DNA from: a bacterium
GTDB taxonomy: Bacteria > Zixibacteria > MSB-5A5 > GN15 > FEB-12
Assembly: GCA_030668045.1 (NCBI GenBank)
Contig: DAOUUR010000054.1
Location: 1 to 9,654, forward strand
Length of the DNA: 9,654 bases
Direction: 5' to 3'
The stretch's first letter is position 1, and each line of letters starts with the position of its first letter. Position numbers and translations under genes: made by a program. Below the pieces are notes generated by a model. It was not told the DNA's origin. It saw nothing but the letters and a program-made list of their open reading frames with translations, and ran no database searches. This document shows, piece by piece, positions 1-6,198 of this stretch.

Positions 1-471
1 CGCTGTTGAATAGATAAGCTCACCCGCTCCAAAAGTCACCGTATCAATAGTGGCCACATGAACACTGGCGCTCGGTGGGTAGGATAAGTGCAATGATCCG
101 AGCAAACCCTCACCGGTTGCAATCAAAGGTTCTGTTCCAAAAGGAATCAGATAGATCATCAGTCTGCCGTTGTTGAGCGCCCAGCCCTTTATTGATGCAT
201 AATCAACACGCCCGCCAACAAACGAAAATGAGTCGACAACGAGGTCGGGTGAATCGTGGTACAGAGTCATCTCGATCCCGGCCAGCTCTTGGTCGTTGTA
301 AAAGAAAATAGGCAGAGCAACACCGCCGCTGTTGAGGACAACCACCGAGTCAATAATCAGTGAGTCAGCTACTCCAGGATCAATGCCATTCAGATGACTG
401 GTTCGACCAGTGACTGCTGCCAGGATCAATATCGCTACGATAAATGCCAGAAGCTTCAGATTGATTCGCAT
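1..471 (-). CDS. Secreted cohesin-like domain protein, N-terminal part (cut by window edge)
   Basis: An open frame of 157 codons runs from an ATG at 471 down to base 1 without a stop, so the C-terminus lies outside the window. A purine-rich AAAGGAAA ribosome binding site (477-484, minus strand) sits 5 bases before the ATG. The protein starts with a short basic stretch (MRINLK) and a hydrophobic segment at about residues 6-20, which looks like a Sec signal peptide. I see no lipobox cysteine. The rest is rich in alternating hydrophobic residues, with runs such as GIEMTLYHDSPDL, GWALNNGRLMIYLIPFG and GEGLLGSLHL. This is the pattern of cohesin-type beta-sandwich domains found in many secreted proteins of environmental bacteria. 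The family call is from pattern recognition only. The gene points away from the flagellar cluster and is probably unrelated to it. I am confident that it is a real gene and moderately confident of the fold. Confidence 0.72.
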   Translation of the reverse strand, partial: MRINLKLLAFIVAILILAAVTGRTSHLNGIDPGVADSLIIDSVVVLNSGGVALPIFFYNDQELAGIEMTLYHDSPDLVVDSFSFVGGRVDYASIKGWALNNGRLMIYLIPFGTEPLIATGEGLLGSLHLSYPPSASVHVATIDTVTFGAGELIYSTA

Positions 472-757
472 ATAAATTTCCTTTCCAATCTGGTGTAGAA
501 GCAAAAACAATGCAAACAAGCAGTTAAAGTAGGTACCGAATACAGAGTCTCTTCGTGACGAGTAACTGTGGTGTAAGTTCCTGATGGACTTACAATTCCA
601 ACACAGCCAATATAGCCGGTCAGCCGCTTTCTTGCAACAGGTTTTTTGTCTATTATGCAAGCTAATTCTTACTATATGCCGAAGCCGCATCTGCCTGCAA
701 TTACCCGATTTGCTGGTTTTTCCTTCAGCGCTGCACCTTCCTGCCGATACTTCAAAT

Positions 758-973
758 ATGGCAACCGAGACAAAACGCCCCCGAGCCTCCAGATGTGTCT
801 ACCAGCGGGTTTGCTATCTGGCTGAAGACCTGAAATGCTTTGGTTTCAAGGCCGACTGTGTTTTGTATATGAAATCAAATGGTCAAGAGTTCGATCAGCG
901 TCAGTTCGACGACGCTATGGATGAGTTGATCAACACCACCAGAGCAAGATTCGACCGACGTCAGAAGACCTAA
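758..973 (+). CDS. Possible small four-cysteine protein, function unknown
   Basis: A 71-residue frame starts at ATG 758 and ends at TAA 973. I do not recognise the family. Residues 13-34 carry four cysteines spaced C-x5-C-x7-C-x6-C (C13, C19, C27, C34), with the run LKCFGFKADCVLYMKSNG. The C-terminal half is charged and probably helical, ending in DELINTTRARFDRR. The cysteine spacing could bind a metal, but that is inference. The frame stays open upstream to an ATG at 584, giving 129 residues, but that extension is compositionally unlike a soluble protein. I therefore prefer 758, although no clear Shine-Dalgarno sequence precedes it. It lies just ahead of the flgF promoter on the same strand. 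It could also be a chance frame. Confidence 0.42.
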   Translation: MATETKRPRASRCVYQRVCYLAEDLKCFGFKADCVLYMKSNGQEFDQRQFDDAMDELINTTRARFDRRQKT

Positions 974-1024
974 CCCGACGCAATCACTTTACTCAACTCC
1001 CAAGAAAAAAGTGCCAGGACCAAC

Positions 1025-1039
1025 CGGAATTATATTCCG
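1025..1039. promoter_or_regulatory. Inverted repeat upstream of the sigma-54 promoter, candidate activator site
   Basis: CGGAAT-TAT-ATTCCG is a perfect 6-base dyad with a 3-base centre. Its centre at 1032 is about 120 bases before the predicted flgF transcription start. Sigma-54 promoters need an upstream-bound AAA+ activator, usually at dyads 80-150 bases away, and flagellar loci commonly use FlrC- or FleQ-type activators. Position and symmetry fit, but no activator gene is in the window. It could equally form part of a terminator for the small gene before it. Confidence 0.35.
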
Positions 1040-1062
1040 ATTCTAATCTGTTCTCAGACCTC

Positions 1063-1084
1063 AAGAGGGGAGAAGCGCCTCTTT
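1063..1084 (+). terminator. Weak possible terminator hairpin
   Basis: AAGAGG (1063-1068) can pair with CCTCTT (1078-1083) across a 9-base loop, followed by a short TTTAAG. The 6-base stem is weak and the T run is short. It is suitably placed, 90 bases after the small gene at 758-973 and before the flgF promoter, but it may be coincidental. Confidence 0.25.
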
Positions 1085-1124
1085 AAGTATCGTGCCGACA
1101 ATAGGTTAAGTCCCGCTCCGCGGG

Positions 1125-1141
1125 TTGGCACGGCCCATGCT
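1125..1141 (+). promoter_or_regulatory. Sigma-54 (RpoN) promoter of the flgF-flgJ block
   Basis: TTGGCACGGCCCATGCT matches the sigma-54 consensus YTGGCACG-N4-TTGCW. The -24 element TTGGCACG is exact. The -12 element reads ATGCT and differs at one base. The essential GG (1127-1128) and GC (1139-1140) are separated by exactly 10 bases, as required. The predicted start near 1151-1152 leaves a very short leader that holds the GGAGG site (1153-1157) before the flgF ATG at 1163. Sigma-54 control of rod and ring genes is well known in several flagellated bacteria. The upstream dyads at 1025-1039 and 1091-1132 may bind the activator. Confidence 0.82.
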
Positions 1142-1162
1142 TAACGGAAAGTGGAGGATAGT

Positions 1163-1894
1163 ATGATTAAAGGTTTGTACACATCGGCCTCGGGAATGAT
1201 TCCCCAGGTGAAGAAGCACGAGGCGACCGCCAACAACATCGCCAATGCCGGTACGCCCGGATTTAAGCGTGATGTGCTTTTCACCAAGGAGTTGTCCAAA
1301 GCCGAACAGAAGATTGCCCCAACCAAGTCTGATTGGCAAATACCGCTGGCAGACAAGCTGTACACCGATTATGCCCCCGGTGCGTTTGATAAGACCGGCA
1401 ACCCGTTTCATCTGGCTATCGACGGTGACGGCTTTTTTAGTCTCCAACTGGAAGATGGCTCTCTCGCCCTGACCCGATCCGGGTCGTTCACTGTCGACAG
1501 CGAGGGTTTCCTGGCGGTGCCCGATGGCCCGTTGGTTCTGGGCGAAGGTGGCCCGATTGAAATCGGTACCGGCCAGATGTCGGTTGCATTGACAGGTGAG
1601 GTTGAGGTCAATGGCATCCCGGTTGGACGGATAGTACCGGTGACGGTCGACGATTTTGACAAGCTTGAAAAAATTGGCAGCGCCGCGTTTGCAGTTCCCG
1701 ATGGCGTCGAGGTGATCCCGGTGGAGAGAACATCGATTAGTCAGGGTTTCCTGGAAGCGTCTAATGTCGAGATAGTTCGGGAGATGATTGATATGATGGT
1801 CGCTTTCCGCACCTACGAAGCAAACGCCAAAGCAGTGCAAACTCAGGATGAATCGCTGGAGACTCTCTTTCAGCGAGTCGCCGGAAGAATATAG
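1163..1894 (+). CDS. flgF: Flagellar proximal rod protein FlgF
   Basis: This 243-residue protein is a rod subunit exported by the flagellar type III system; it forms the rod segment just inside the distal rod. The N-terminal signature of rod and hook proteins is present: GLYTSASGM followed by ANNIANAGTPGFKRD at about residues 4-35. The middle has NPFHLAIDGDGFF, and the C-terminus has GFLEASNVEIVREMIDMM and AFRTYEANAKAVQTQDE, which form the second half of the terminal coiled coil. The weaker likeness to canonical FlgG, together with the true flgG directly downstream, favours FlgF. I chose ATG 1163 because GGAGG (1153-1157) lies 5 bases before it; a GTG at 1151 would start inside the ribosome binding site region. 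It is the first gene after the sigma-54 promoter. Confidence 0.92.
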   Translation: MIKGLYTSASGMIPQVKKHEATANNIANAGTPGFKRDVLFTKELSKAEQKIAPTKSDWQIPLADKLYTDYAPGAFDKTGNPFHLAIDGDGFFSLQLEDGSLALTRSGSFTVDSEGFLAVPDGPLVLGEGGPIEIGTGQMSVALTGEVEVNGIPVGRIVPVTVDDFDKLEKIGSAAFAVPDGVEVIPVERTSISQGFLEASNVEIVREMIDMMVAFRTYEANAKAVQTQDESLETLFQRVAGRI

Positions 1895-1924
1895 AAGATA
1901 GTGCTACATCCATAGGAGGATGAC

Positions 1925-2713
1925 ATGATAAAAGCAATGCGAACCGCAGCGACGGGCATGATTGGTCAACAGATGAACGTTGACAATATCGCCAACAACT
2001 TGGCCAACGTCAACACCACCGGCTTCAAGAAAAGTAAAGTGGAGTTTCAGGATATTCTGTATCAGAACTTCCGACGGGCCGGTAGTGCCTCGGCTGTTGG
2101 TTCAAGTGTGCCGACCGGGCTATCAATTGGGTATGGCGCCAAAGCGGTTGCGACCGTTCGTGATTATTCCGAGGGTGATCTACAGCTAACCGGCAACCCG
2201 CTTGATCTGGCGATCTCCGGAGAAGGATTTTTCCAGATTCAGCATCCCGACGGCAGCAATGCATACACCCGCGATGGTGCCTTTAAGCTCTCCGCTGAGG
2301 GGCAGATTGTAAACTCGGATGGTTACTTCCTCGTGCCGGAGATCTCTGTTCCGGACGACACGGTCGCCATCACGGTTGGTCAGGATGGCATCGTTCAGGT
2401 GTTGCAGTTCGGCAGTGATGAACCGAGTGATGTAGGTCAGATTGAACTGGCCCGGTTTATCAATCCAGCTGGTCTCTCCGCGCTCGGACGAAACCTGCTC
2501 TCCCAGACAAGCGCCTCGGGTGATCCGATGACCGATATCCCGACCCAGAGCGGTCTTGGGCAGCTCGATCAAGGTAGTTTGGAAATGTCCAACGTCAAGG
2601 TCGTCGATGAGATGGTCAATATGATCGTCGCCCAGCGCGCCTACGAGATGAACTCCAAGGCTATCCAGACGGCTGACGATATGGCCGGCGTTGCCAACAA
2701 TCTGAAGAGGTAG
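1925..2713 (+). CDS. flgG: Flagellar distal rod protein FlgG
   Basis: This 262-residue protein matches the usual FlgG length. It forms the distal rod that crosses the periplasm through the P and L rings. The N-terminus carries the canonical run AMRTAATGM, VDNIANNLANVNTTGFKKS and EFQDILYQ at about residues 4-45. The FlgG core motifs follow: SIGYGAKAVAT, GNPLDLAISGEGFFQI and YTRDGAFKLSAEGQIV. The C-terminus has GSLEMSNVKVVDEMVNMI and AQRAYEMNSKAIQTADDM, which pack with the N-terminal helix. An AGGAGGA site ends 4 bases before the ATG. It follows flgF by 30 bases, and its stop is only 4 bases before flgA, so the genes are co-transcribed and probably translationally coupled. Confidence 0.96.
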   Translation: MIKAMRTAATGMIGQQMNVDNIANNLANVNTTGFKKSKVEFQDILYQNFRRAGSASAVGSSVPTGLSIGYGAKAVATVRDYSEGDLQLTGNPLDLAISGEGFFQIQHPDGSNAYTRDGAFKLSAEGQIVNSDGYFLVPEISVPDDTVAITVGQDGIVQVLQFGSDEPSDVGQIELARFINPAGLSALGRNLLSQTSASGDPMTDIPTQSGLGQLDQGSLEMSNVKVVDEMVNMIVAQRAYEMNSKAIQTADDMAGVANNLKR

Positions 2714-2717
2714 ATAG

Positions 2718-3413
2718 ATGTATCATCTCAGTAAATTAACACTGGTAGTGATTCTGTTGTCGGTGGGAGTTACTGCGACCACGTGTTTGGCTGCGAGTAC
2801 GGCTGAAGCGATAATCGAGCGAATGTTCGAAATGTACAAGATCGACCGAACCAGTCACACTATCGAACTGCTGTCCAACCCGTTCAAGAGCGCCGAAGTT
2901 ACACCCGATGAGATCGCTCTCAGGCCATTGACCGCCAGAGAACCGCTCGGATTGTTCTCGGCGATTGTCACAATCTCCGAAGGCGGGCAGAAGCTGGAAC
3001 AGCAGCAAGTGAGAATGAAAATCAGACGGTTTGCCGAAGTATTGGTGGCGACCGATCGCATTGGATCACGCGAAGAGATCAACTCCGACCGGGTGACGAC
3101 GCGACGCATGGATATCACAACACTCGCGGAGCTACCGATTTTCTCACACGATCAACTGGCTGGCTACCGTGCAAAAAGAAATATCAGACGCGGCAAAATC
3201 ATCACCGCCGCTGCTTTGGAGTTGATTCCCGATGTAGAGCGGGGGACTGAGGTTACGGTTATCTATTCCGACGGTCTTTGTCGGATAACCACCTCGGGCA
3301 TCGCCCTGCAAACAGGAGTCGCCGGAGATTACATAAAGGTTAAGAACAAGGGAACGAAGAAAGTGATTATCGCCAGAGTGGTCGATGGAACGGCCGTGGC
3401 GATTGATCCGTAA
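2718..3413 (+). CDS. flgA: Flagellar P-ring assembly chaperone FlgA
   Basis: This 231-residue periplasmic protein helps FlgI assemble into the P ring. It starts with a Sec signal peptide: MYHLSK, then a hydrophobic stretch to about residue 25, with likely cleavage after TCLA. The C-terminal half is the SAF/ChapFlgA region: ATDRIGSREEINSDRVTTR, then AKRNIRRGKIITAAAL, then the hallmark end with GVAGDYIKVKNKGTKKVI and ARVVDG. An AGAGG site (2706-2710) inside the end of flgG lies 7 bases before the ATG. Its place just upstream of flgH and flgI is the common order in flagellar operons of delta-proteobacteria and related groups. Confidence 0.93.
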   Translation: MYHLSKLTLVVILLSVGVTATTCLAASTAEAIIERMFEMYKIDRTSHTIELLSNPFKSAEVTPDEIALRPLTAREPLGLFSAIVTISEGGQKLEQQQVRMKIRRFAEVLVATDRIGSREEINSDRVTTRRMDITTLAELPIFSHDQLAGYRAKRNIRRGKIITAAALELIPDVERGTEVTVIYSDGLCRITTSGIALQTGVAGDYIKVKNKGTKKVIIARVVDGTAVAIDP

Positions 3414-3471
3414 CAGGTTGCTCGTTACTGCGGACAACTCACAATGAAATGTCACATTGGATGAGGACATT

Positions 3472-4059
3472 ATGGACTATCGGAAAGTACTCTTACTGCT
3501 TCTGGTTCTACTGCTGATACCTTTTGCCATCAAGGTGCGAGGTGCTGATTTTGGTCAGGCCAGATCGCTATTTACCGACATCAAAGCTCACAAAGTAGGT
3601 GATATCCTTACCGTACTCATCTACGAACAGAGCCGAGCCACCAATCAGGTCGAAACCAAAACAGCTAAGACACAGAAAGCGGATGCCAAGGGAGGACCCG
3701 GTATCGGCACGTTTAGTTTCTTCCCGTCGTTTGGTGCCAGTTGGGATCAGAAATCAAGCTACAACGGCAAGGGTGAAAACATCCGTAACGGATCGTTACG
3801 CGCCAAAATGTCGGTGACAGTTATGGCGGTAAAGCAAAGTGGTGATCTGATTATCGAAGGATCACGCACGGTAGGCGTCTCCTCTGATAAAGAGACTCTT
3901 TTCCTCACCGGTGTCGTGCGGCAGAAAGACATTACTCCCGAAAACACGGTCGCGTCGTACCTGATTGCCGATGCTGAGATTTATTACAACGGCAAGGGTG
4001 TGGCCACTACCGGTTCGCGTCCTGGTTTCTTCACTCGTGTCCTCAACTGGATATTTTAG
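3472..4059 (+). CDS. flgH: Flagellar L-ring protein FlgH, without a lipobox
   Basis: FlgH forms the L ring in the outer membrane around the distal rod. This 195-residue protein, slightly shorter than enteric FlgH, has the family blocks VGDILTVLIYEQSRATNQ, RNGSLRAKMSVTVMAVKQSG, DLIIEGSRTV, LTGVVRQKDITPENTVASY and a C-terminal RPGFFTRVLNWIF. The N-terminus is a leucine-rich signal segment (KVLLLLLVLLLIPF) ending near KVRGA. The whole protein has no cysteine, so it cannot be lipidated like proteobacterial FlgH and is probably cut by signal peptidase I. I chose ATG 3472, which has GAGGA (3463-3467) 4 bases upstream; a TTG at 3457 would add five residues and still no cysteine. The stop overlaps the ribosome binding site of flgI. 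Confidence 0.94.
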   Translation: MDYRKVLLLLLVLLLIPFAIKVRGADFGQARSLFTDIKAHKVGDILTVLIYEQSRATNQVETKTAKTQKADAKGGPGIGTFSFFPSFGASWDQKSSYNGKGENIRNGSLRAKMSVTVMAVKQSGDLIIEGSRTVGVSSDKETLFLTGVVRQKDITPENTVASYLIADAEIYYNGKGVATTGSRPGFFTRVLNWIF

Positions 4060-4068
4060 GAGGTGACC

Positions 4069-5205
4069 ATGCTGGGAACAATTTGCCATCGTCTGGCCAC
4101 CCCGACCGGTCTGCTACTTATCGCTACGTTCATGCTCGCCTTCTGTGCTCCAGCCGAAGCGGCCAAAGTGCGCATAAAAGATTTGGTCTCTTTTCAAAAC
4201 AAGGTCGAGAAAGACTTGATCGGCTATGGACTGGTGATTGGACTTGATGGCACCGGCGATGGTTCCGGTACGCAGTTTACTATCCAGTCATTGGTTAACA
4301 TGATGGAACGGATGGGACTAACCGTCGATGCCAAAAAAGTCAAAGTTAAGAATGTCGCTGCCGTTATGGTGACGGCCAAGATAACCAGTCACCTGTCACT
4401 GGGAGCACATTTTGATGTTACTGTTTCATCGGTAGGCGATGCTTCGTCGCTGCAGGGTGGCACCCTGTTGATGACACCGCTGGCCGATGGTTCGGGGAAT
4501 GTCTGGGGCGAGGCGCAGGGTGCGGTCTCCATTGGCGGTTTCAACGTGCAGGTCGATGATGGCAACAGGATTATCAACAACTACACGCTGGTTGGACGGA
4601 TTCCCTCCGGTGGAAAAATTGCTTGCTCTATTGACGCTCCGGAAGGCAGCAACAAGGAAATCTTTCTGGCCCTGCATAATCCGGATTACACGACCTCCCA
4701 TCGTATTGCCGAACGTATCAATATTAAGTATGGCCTGACTGCCTACCCGGTTGACGGCGGTACCGTGCAGTTGATGGTGCCCGATTCTCTGATCCATCCA
4801 ACGCTACAGATGAAATTTGTCTCCGATGTGGGACATCTGAGAGTGGTGCCGGACAATTCCGCGCGAGTTGTCATCAATGAAAAAACCGGTACGATTGTGG
4901 CCGGTCAACATGTGACTATCGAACCGGTAGCTATCGCTCATGGCACGATCACGGTAAATATCCAATCGTCGCCGATAATTTCACAGCCCGAGCCATTTAG
5001 TTCCGGCCAAACTATCGTTTCTTCGGAATCGAGAATCAGTATCAATGACGAGAAGGCCCGTGTTGTTCACCTCACCGGCGCAGTGTATCTCTCCGATGTA
5101 GCCAAAGCTCTCAATAAAATCGGGGCGACACCACGAGATATCATTGCCATCTTTCAGGCTATGAAACAGGCCGGAGCGCTCAGATCGGAACTGGTGATTT
5201 TGTAG
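4069..5205 (+). CDS. flgI: Flagellar P-ring protein FlgI
   Basis: FlgI forms the P ring in the peptidoglycan layer as a bushing for the rod. This 378-residue protein has the usual family length. It starts with a Sec signal peptide, with a hydrophobic core LLLIATFMLAFCAPAEA and likely cleavage after AEA at about residue 30. The mature protein opens with RIKDLVSFQNKVEKDLIGYG and then LVIGLDGTGDGSGTQFT, the classic FlgI start. Further blocks are KVKNVAAVMVTAKI, GAHFDVTVSSVGDASSLQGG and GGTLLMTPLADG, and the end is QAMKQAGALRSELVIL. I chose ATG 4069: GGAGG (4059-4063), overlapping the flgH stop, lies 5 bases before it, and an earlier GTG at 4063 lies within that site. Confidence 0.96.
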   Translation: MLGTICHRLATPTGLLLIATFMLAFCAPAEAAKVRIKDLVSFQNKVEKDLIGYGLVIGLDGTGDGSGTQFTIQSLVNMMERMGLTVDAKKVKVKNVAAVMVTAKITSHLSLGAHFDVTVSSVGDASSLQGGTLLMTPLADGSGNVWGEAQGAVSIGGFNVQVDDGNRIINNYTLVGRIPSGGKIACSIDAPEGSNKEIFLALHNPDYTTSHRIAERINIKYGLTAYPVDGGTVQLMVPDSLIHPTLQMKFVSDVGHLRVVPDNSARVVINEKTGTIVAGQHVTIEPVAIAHGTITVNIQSSPIISQPEPFSSGQTIVSSESRISINDEKARVVHLTGAVYLSDVAKALNKIGATPRDIIAIFQAMKQAGALRSELVIL

Positions 5206-5206
5206 G

Positions 5207-6148
5207 ATGTCTTCGATCGGCCTGAAAAACCCTGCTGGTGTGATGTTTCCACCCAGCCAGATTGAGAATCTCAAAGGTCAAAAAGCGACTTCGCTGGAAG
5301 CAGAGAAGATTCGCCTCAAAAAAGCGACCCAGGAGTTTGAGTCGTTTTTCCTCTACTATATGATGAAAACGATGCGCAAGACCATCCCGAAGAACCCCTT
5401 CACCGAAGGCGCCGGTTCTTCCAAAGGTCTGGGCAAGGACACATTTGAACAGATGTTCGATATGGAAATTGCACGTGGCGTTTCAAACAGTGGGCCTAGA
5501 TCACTATCCAGCTTGCTTTACAAATCGGTTGAAAAACTACTGGAGTCCAAGTATGCGTCTTCGGAGGGAAAACCGCCCCTCAAACCGCTTGAGGCTCCAC
5601 CCCAACAACCTCTAAAGTTAGCGCCCGAGCCGACGAAGATTGAAAAATCCGGTTCGCAGTTTCATCAGGTGCACCGACCAGCTTGGCTTAAACCGGTGTC
5701 CCCGGAGTCCCGCGTACCAAGTAACGATAAGATAATTGCCCGATATGGCAAACAGATTGAACAGGCCGCTAAAGTTACTTCTCTAGATCCGGCCCTGATT
5801 TACTCGGTAATTAAGGTTGAGTCCGACGGTGATGCCTCGGCGGTATCGGAAGCCGGCGCCAGTGGGCTGATGCAACTGGTTCACTCAACCGCGAGTGACT
5901 ACGGAGTACAAAATATCTTTGACCCCGCAGAGAATATCAGGGCCGGATCCTCTTTCCTCAAGGACCTGCTCAAGCGATTTGGCAGCCTCAAACTTGCTCT
6001 GGCCGCCTACAACGCCGGTCCGGGTAATGTTAGAAAATACGGCGGTGTGCCGCCTTTTGCAGAGACCGAGCAATACCTTGAGAAGATAAGTGACACGCTC
6101 AAAGTGGCCTCGGGTCTTTTTGAAAATAATAGGACTAAAGCGCCCTGA
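5207..6148 (+). CDS. flgJ: FlgJ: rod-binding domain fused to an SLT lytic transglycosylase
   Basis: This 313-residue, two-domain protein has no signal peptide, as expected for export through the flagellar system. Residues about 38-105 are the rod-binding (Rod_cap) domain, with ATQEFESFFLYYMMKTMRKT and GKDTFEQMFDMEIARGVS. A proline-rich linker spans about 120-150. Residues about 178-300 are a family 1 SLT lytic transglycosylase: the likely catalytic E205 in IKVESDGDASAVS, then GASGLMQL (217-224), FDPAENIRAG, LALAAYNAGPGNVRKYGG (263-280) and PPFAETEQYL. It caps the growing rod and cuts glycan strands so the rod can cross the wall. The enteric FlgJ instead has a GH73 glucosaminidase as its second domain. 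It begins 1 base after the flgI stop, with a weak GGTGA site at 5193-5197, so translational coupling is likely. Confidence 0.93.
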   Translation: MSSIGLKNPAGVMFPPSQIENLKGQKATSLEAEKIRLKKATQEFESFFLYYMMKTMRKTIPKNPFTEGAGSSKGLGKDTFEQMFDMEIARGVSNSGPRSLSSLLYKSVEKLLESKYASSEGKPPLKPLEAPPQQPLKLAPEPTKIEKSGSQFHQVHRPAWLKPVSPESRVPSNDKIIARYGKQIEQAAKVTSLDPALIYSVIKVESDGDASAVSEAGASGLMQLVHSTASDYGVQNIFDPAENIRAGSSFLKDLLKRFGSLKLALAAYNAGPGNVRKYGGVPPFAETEQYLEKISDTLKVASGLFENNRTKAP

Positions 6149-6162
6149 GATTGGGTCGATAA
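6136..6162 (+). promoter_or_regulatory. Sigma-28 (FliA) promoter of the flgN-flgK-csrA-flgL block
   Basis: TAAA (6136-6139) and GTCGATAA (6155-6162) are separated by exactly 15 bases. This matches the FliA consensus TAAA-N15-GCCGATAA at 11 of 12 defined bases. The -35 lies in the last codons of flgJ and the -10 lies just after its stop. The predicted start near 6168-6170 leaves about 30 bases of leader before flgN. Sigma-28 control of junction-protein genes is established in enteric bacteria. This site would let the late genes be made after the hook is complete, apart from the sigma-54 transcript. Confidence 0.8.
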
Positions 6163-6198
6163 CCAGTGTATAGAAATTGAACAGTAGAGATATTGGAT

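Larger units (their letters stand above)
472..1124. other. Intergenic control region between the cohesin-like gene and the flagellar cluster
   Basis: About 650 bases lie between the divergent cohesin-like gene and the sigma-54 promoter, with only one doubtful small gene (758-973). The reading frame of that gene stays open back to 584, but the upstream peptide (584-757) has no ribosome binding site and does not look coding. A poor sigma-70-like pair, TTGTCT (646-651) and TACTAT (670-675) with 18 bases between, could serve the small gene. Inverted repeats lie at 1025-1039, 1063-1083, 1091-1132 and 1112-1124. Their closeness to the sigma-54 promoter suggests regulatory use, but only their symmetry is directly visible. 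Confidence 0.5.

Noticed and set aside
646..675. TTGTCT-N18-TACTAT as a sigma-70 promoter for the small gene
   Set aside because: Only 4 of 6 bases match in each box, and such matches are frequent by chance in AT-rich intergenic DNA; mentioned only as a possibility.
584..757. Upstream extension of the small frame, starting at ATG 584
   Set aside because: No ribosome binding site precedes it, and the predicted peptide has an erratic hydrophobic and cysteine-rich composition unlike a real N-terminus.
1106..1840. Long open frame on the minus strand opposite flgF (244 codons)
   Set aside because: It is antisense to a clearly recognised rod gene, has no sensible domain pattern, and is explained by codon bias of flgF.
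2186..2572. Minus-strand open frame opposite flgG (128 codons)
   Set aside because: Shadow of flgG codon use, with no recognisable protein features.
4940..4960. TGGCACG inside flgI resembling a sigma-54 -24 box
   Set aside because: There is no GC at the required -12 distance, and it is within a conserved gene.
4955..4978. Exact FliA -10 box GCCGATAA (4971-4978) with TAAA at 4955 inside flgI
   Set aside because: The spacing is 12 bases rather than 15 and it lies in the middle of flgI coding sequence, so it is probably chance.
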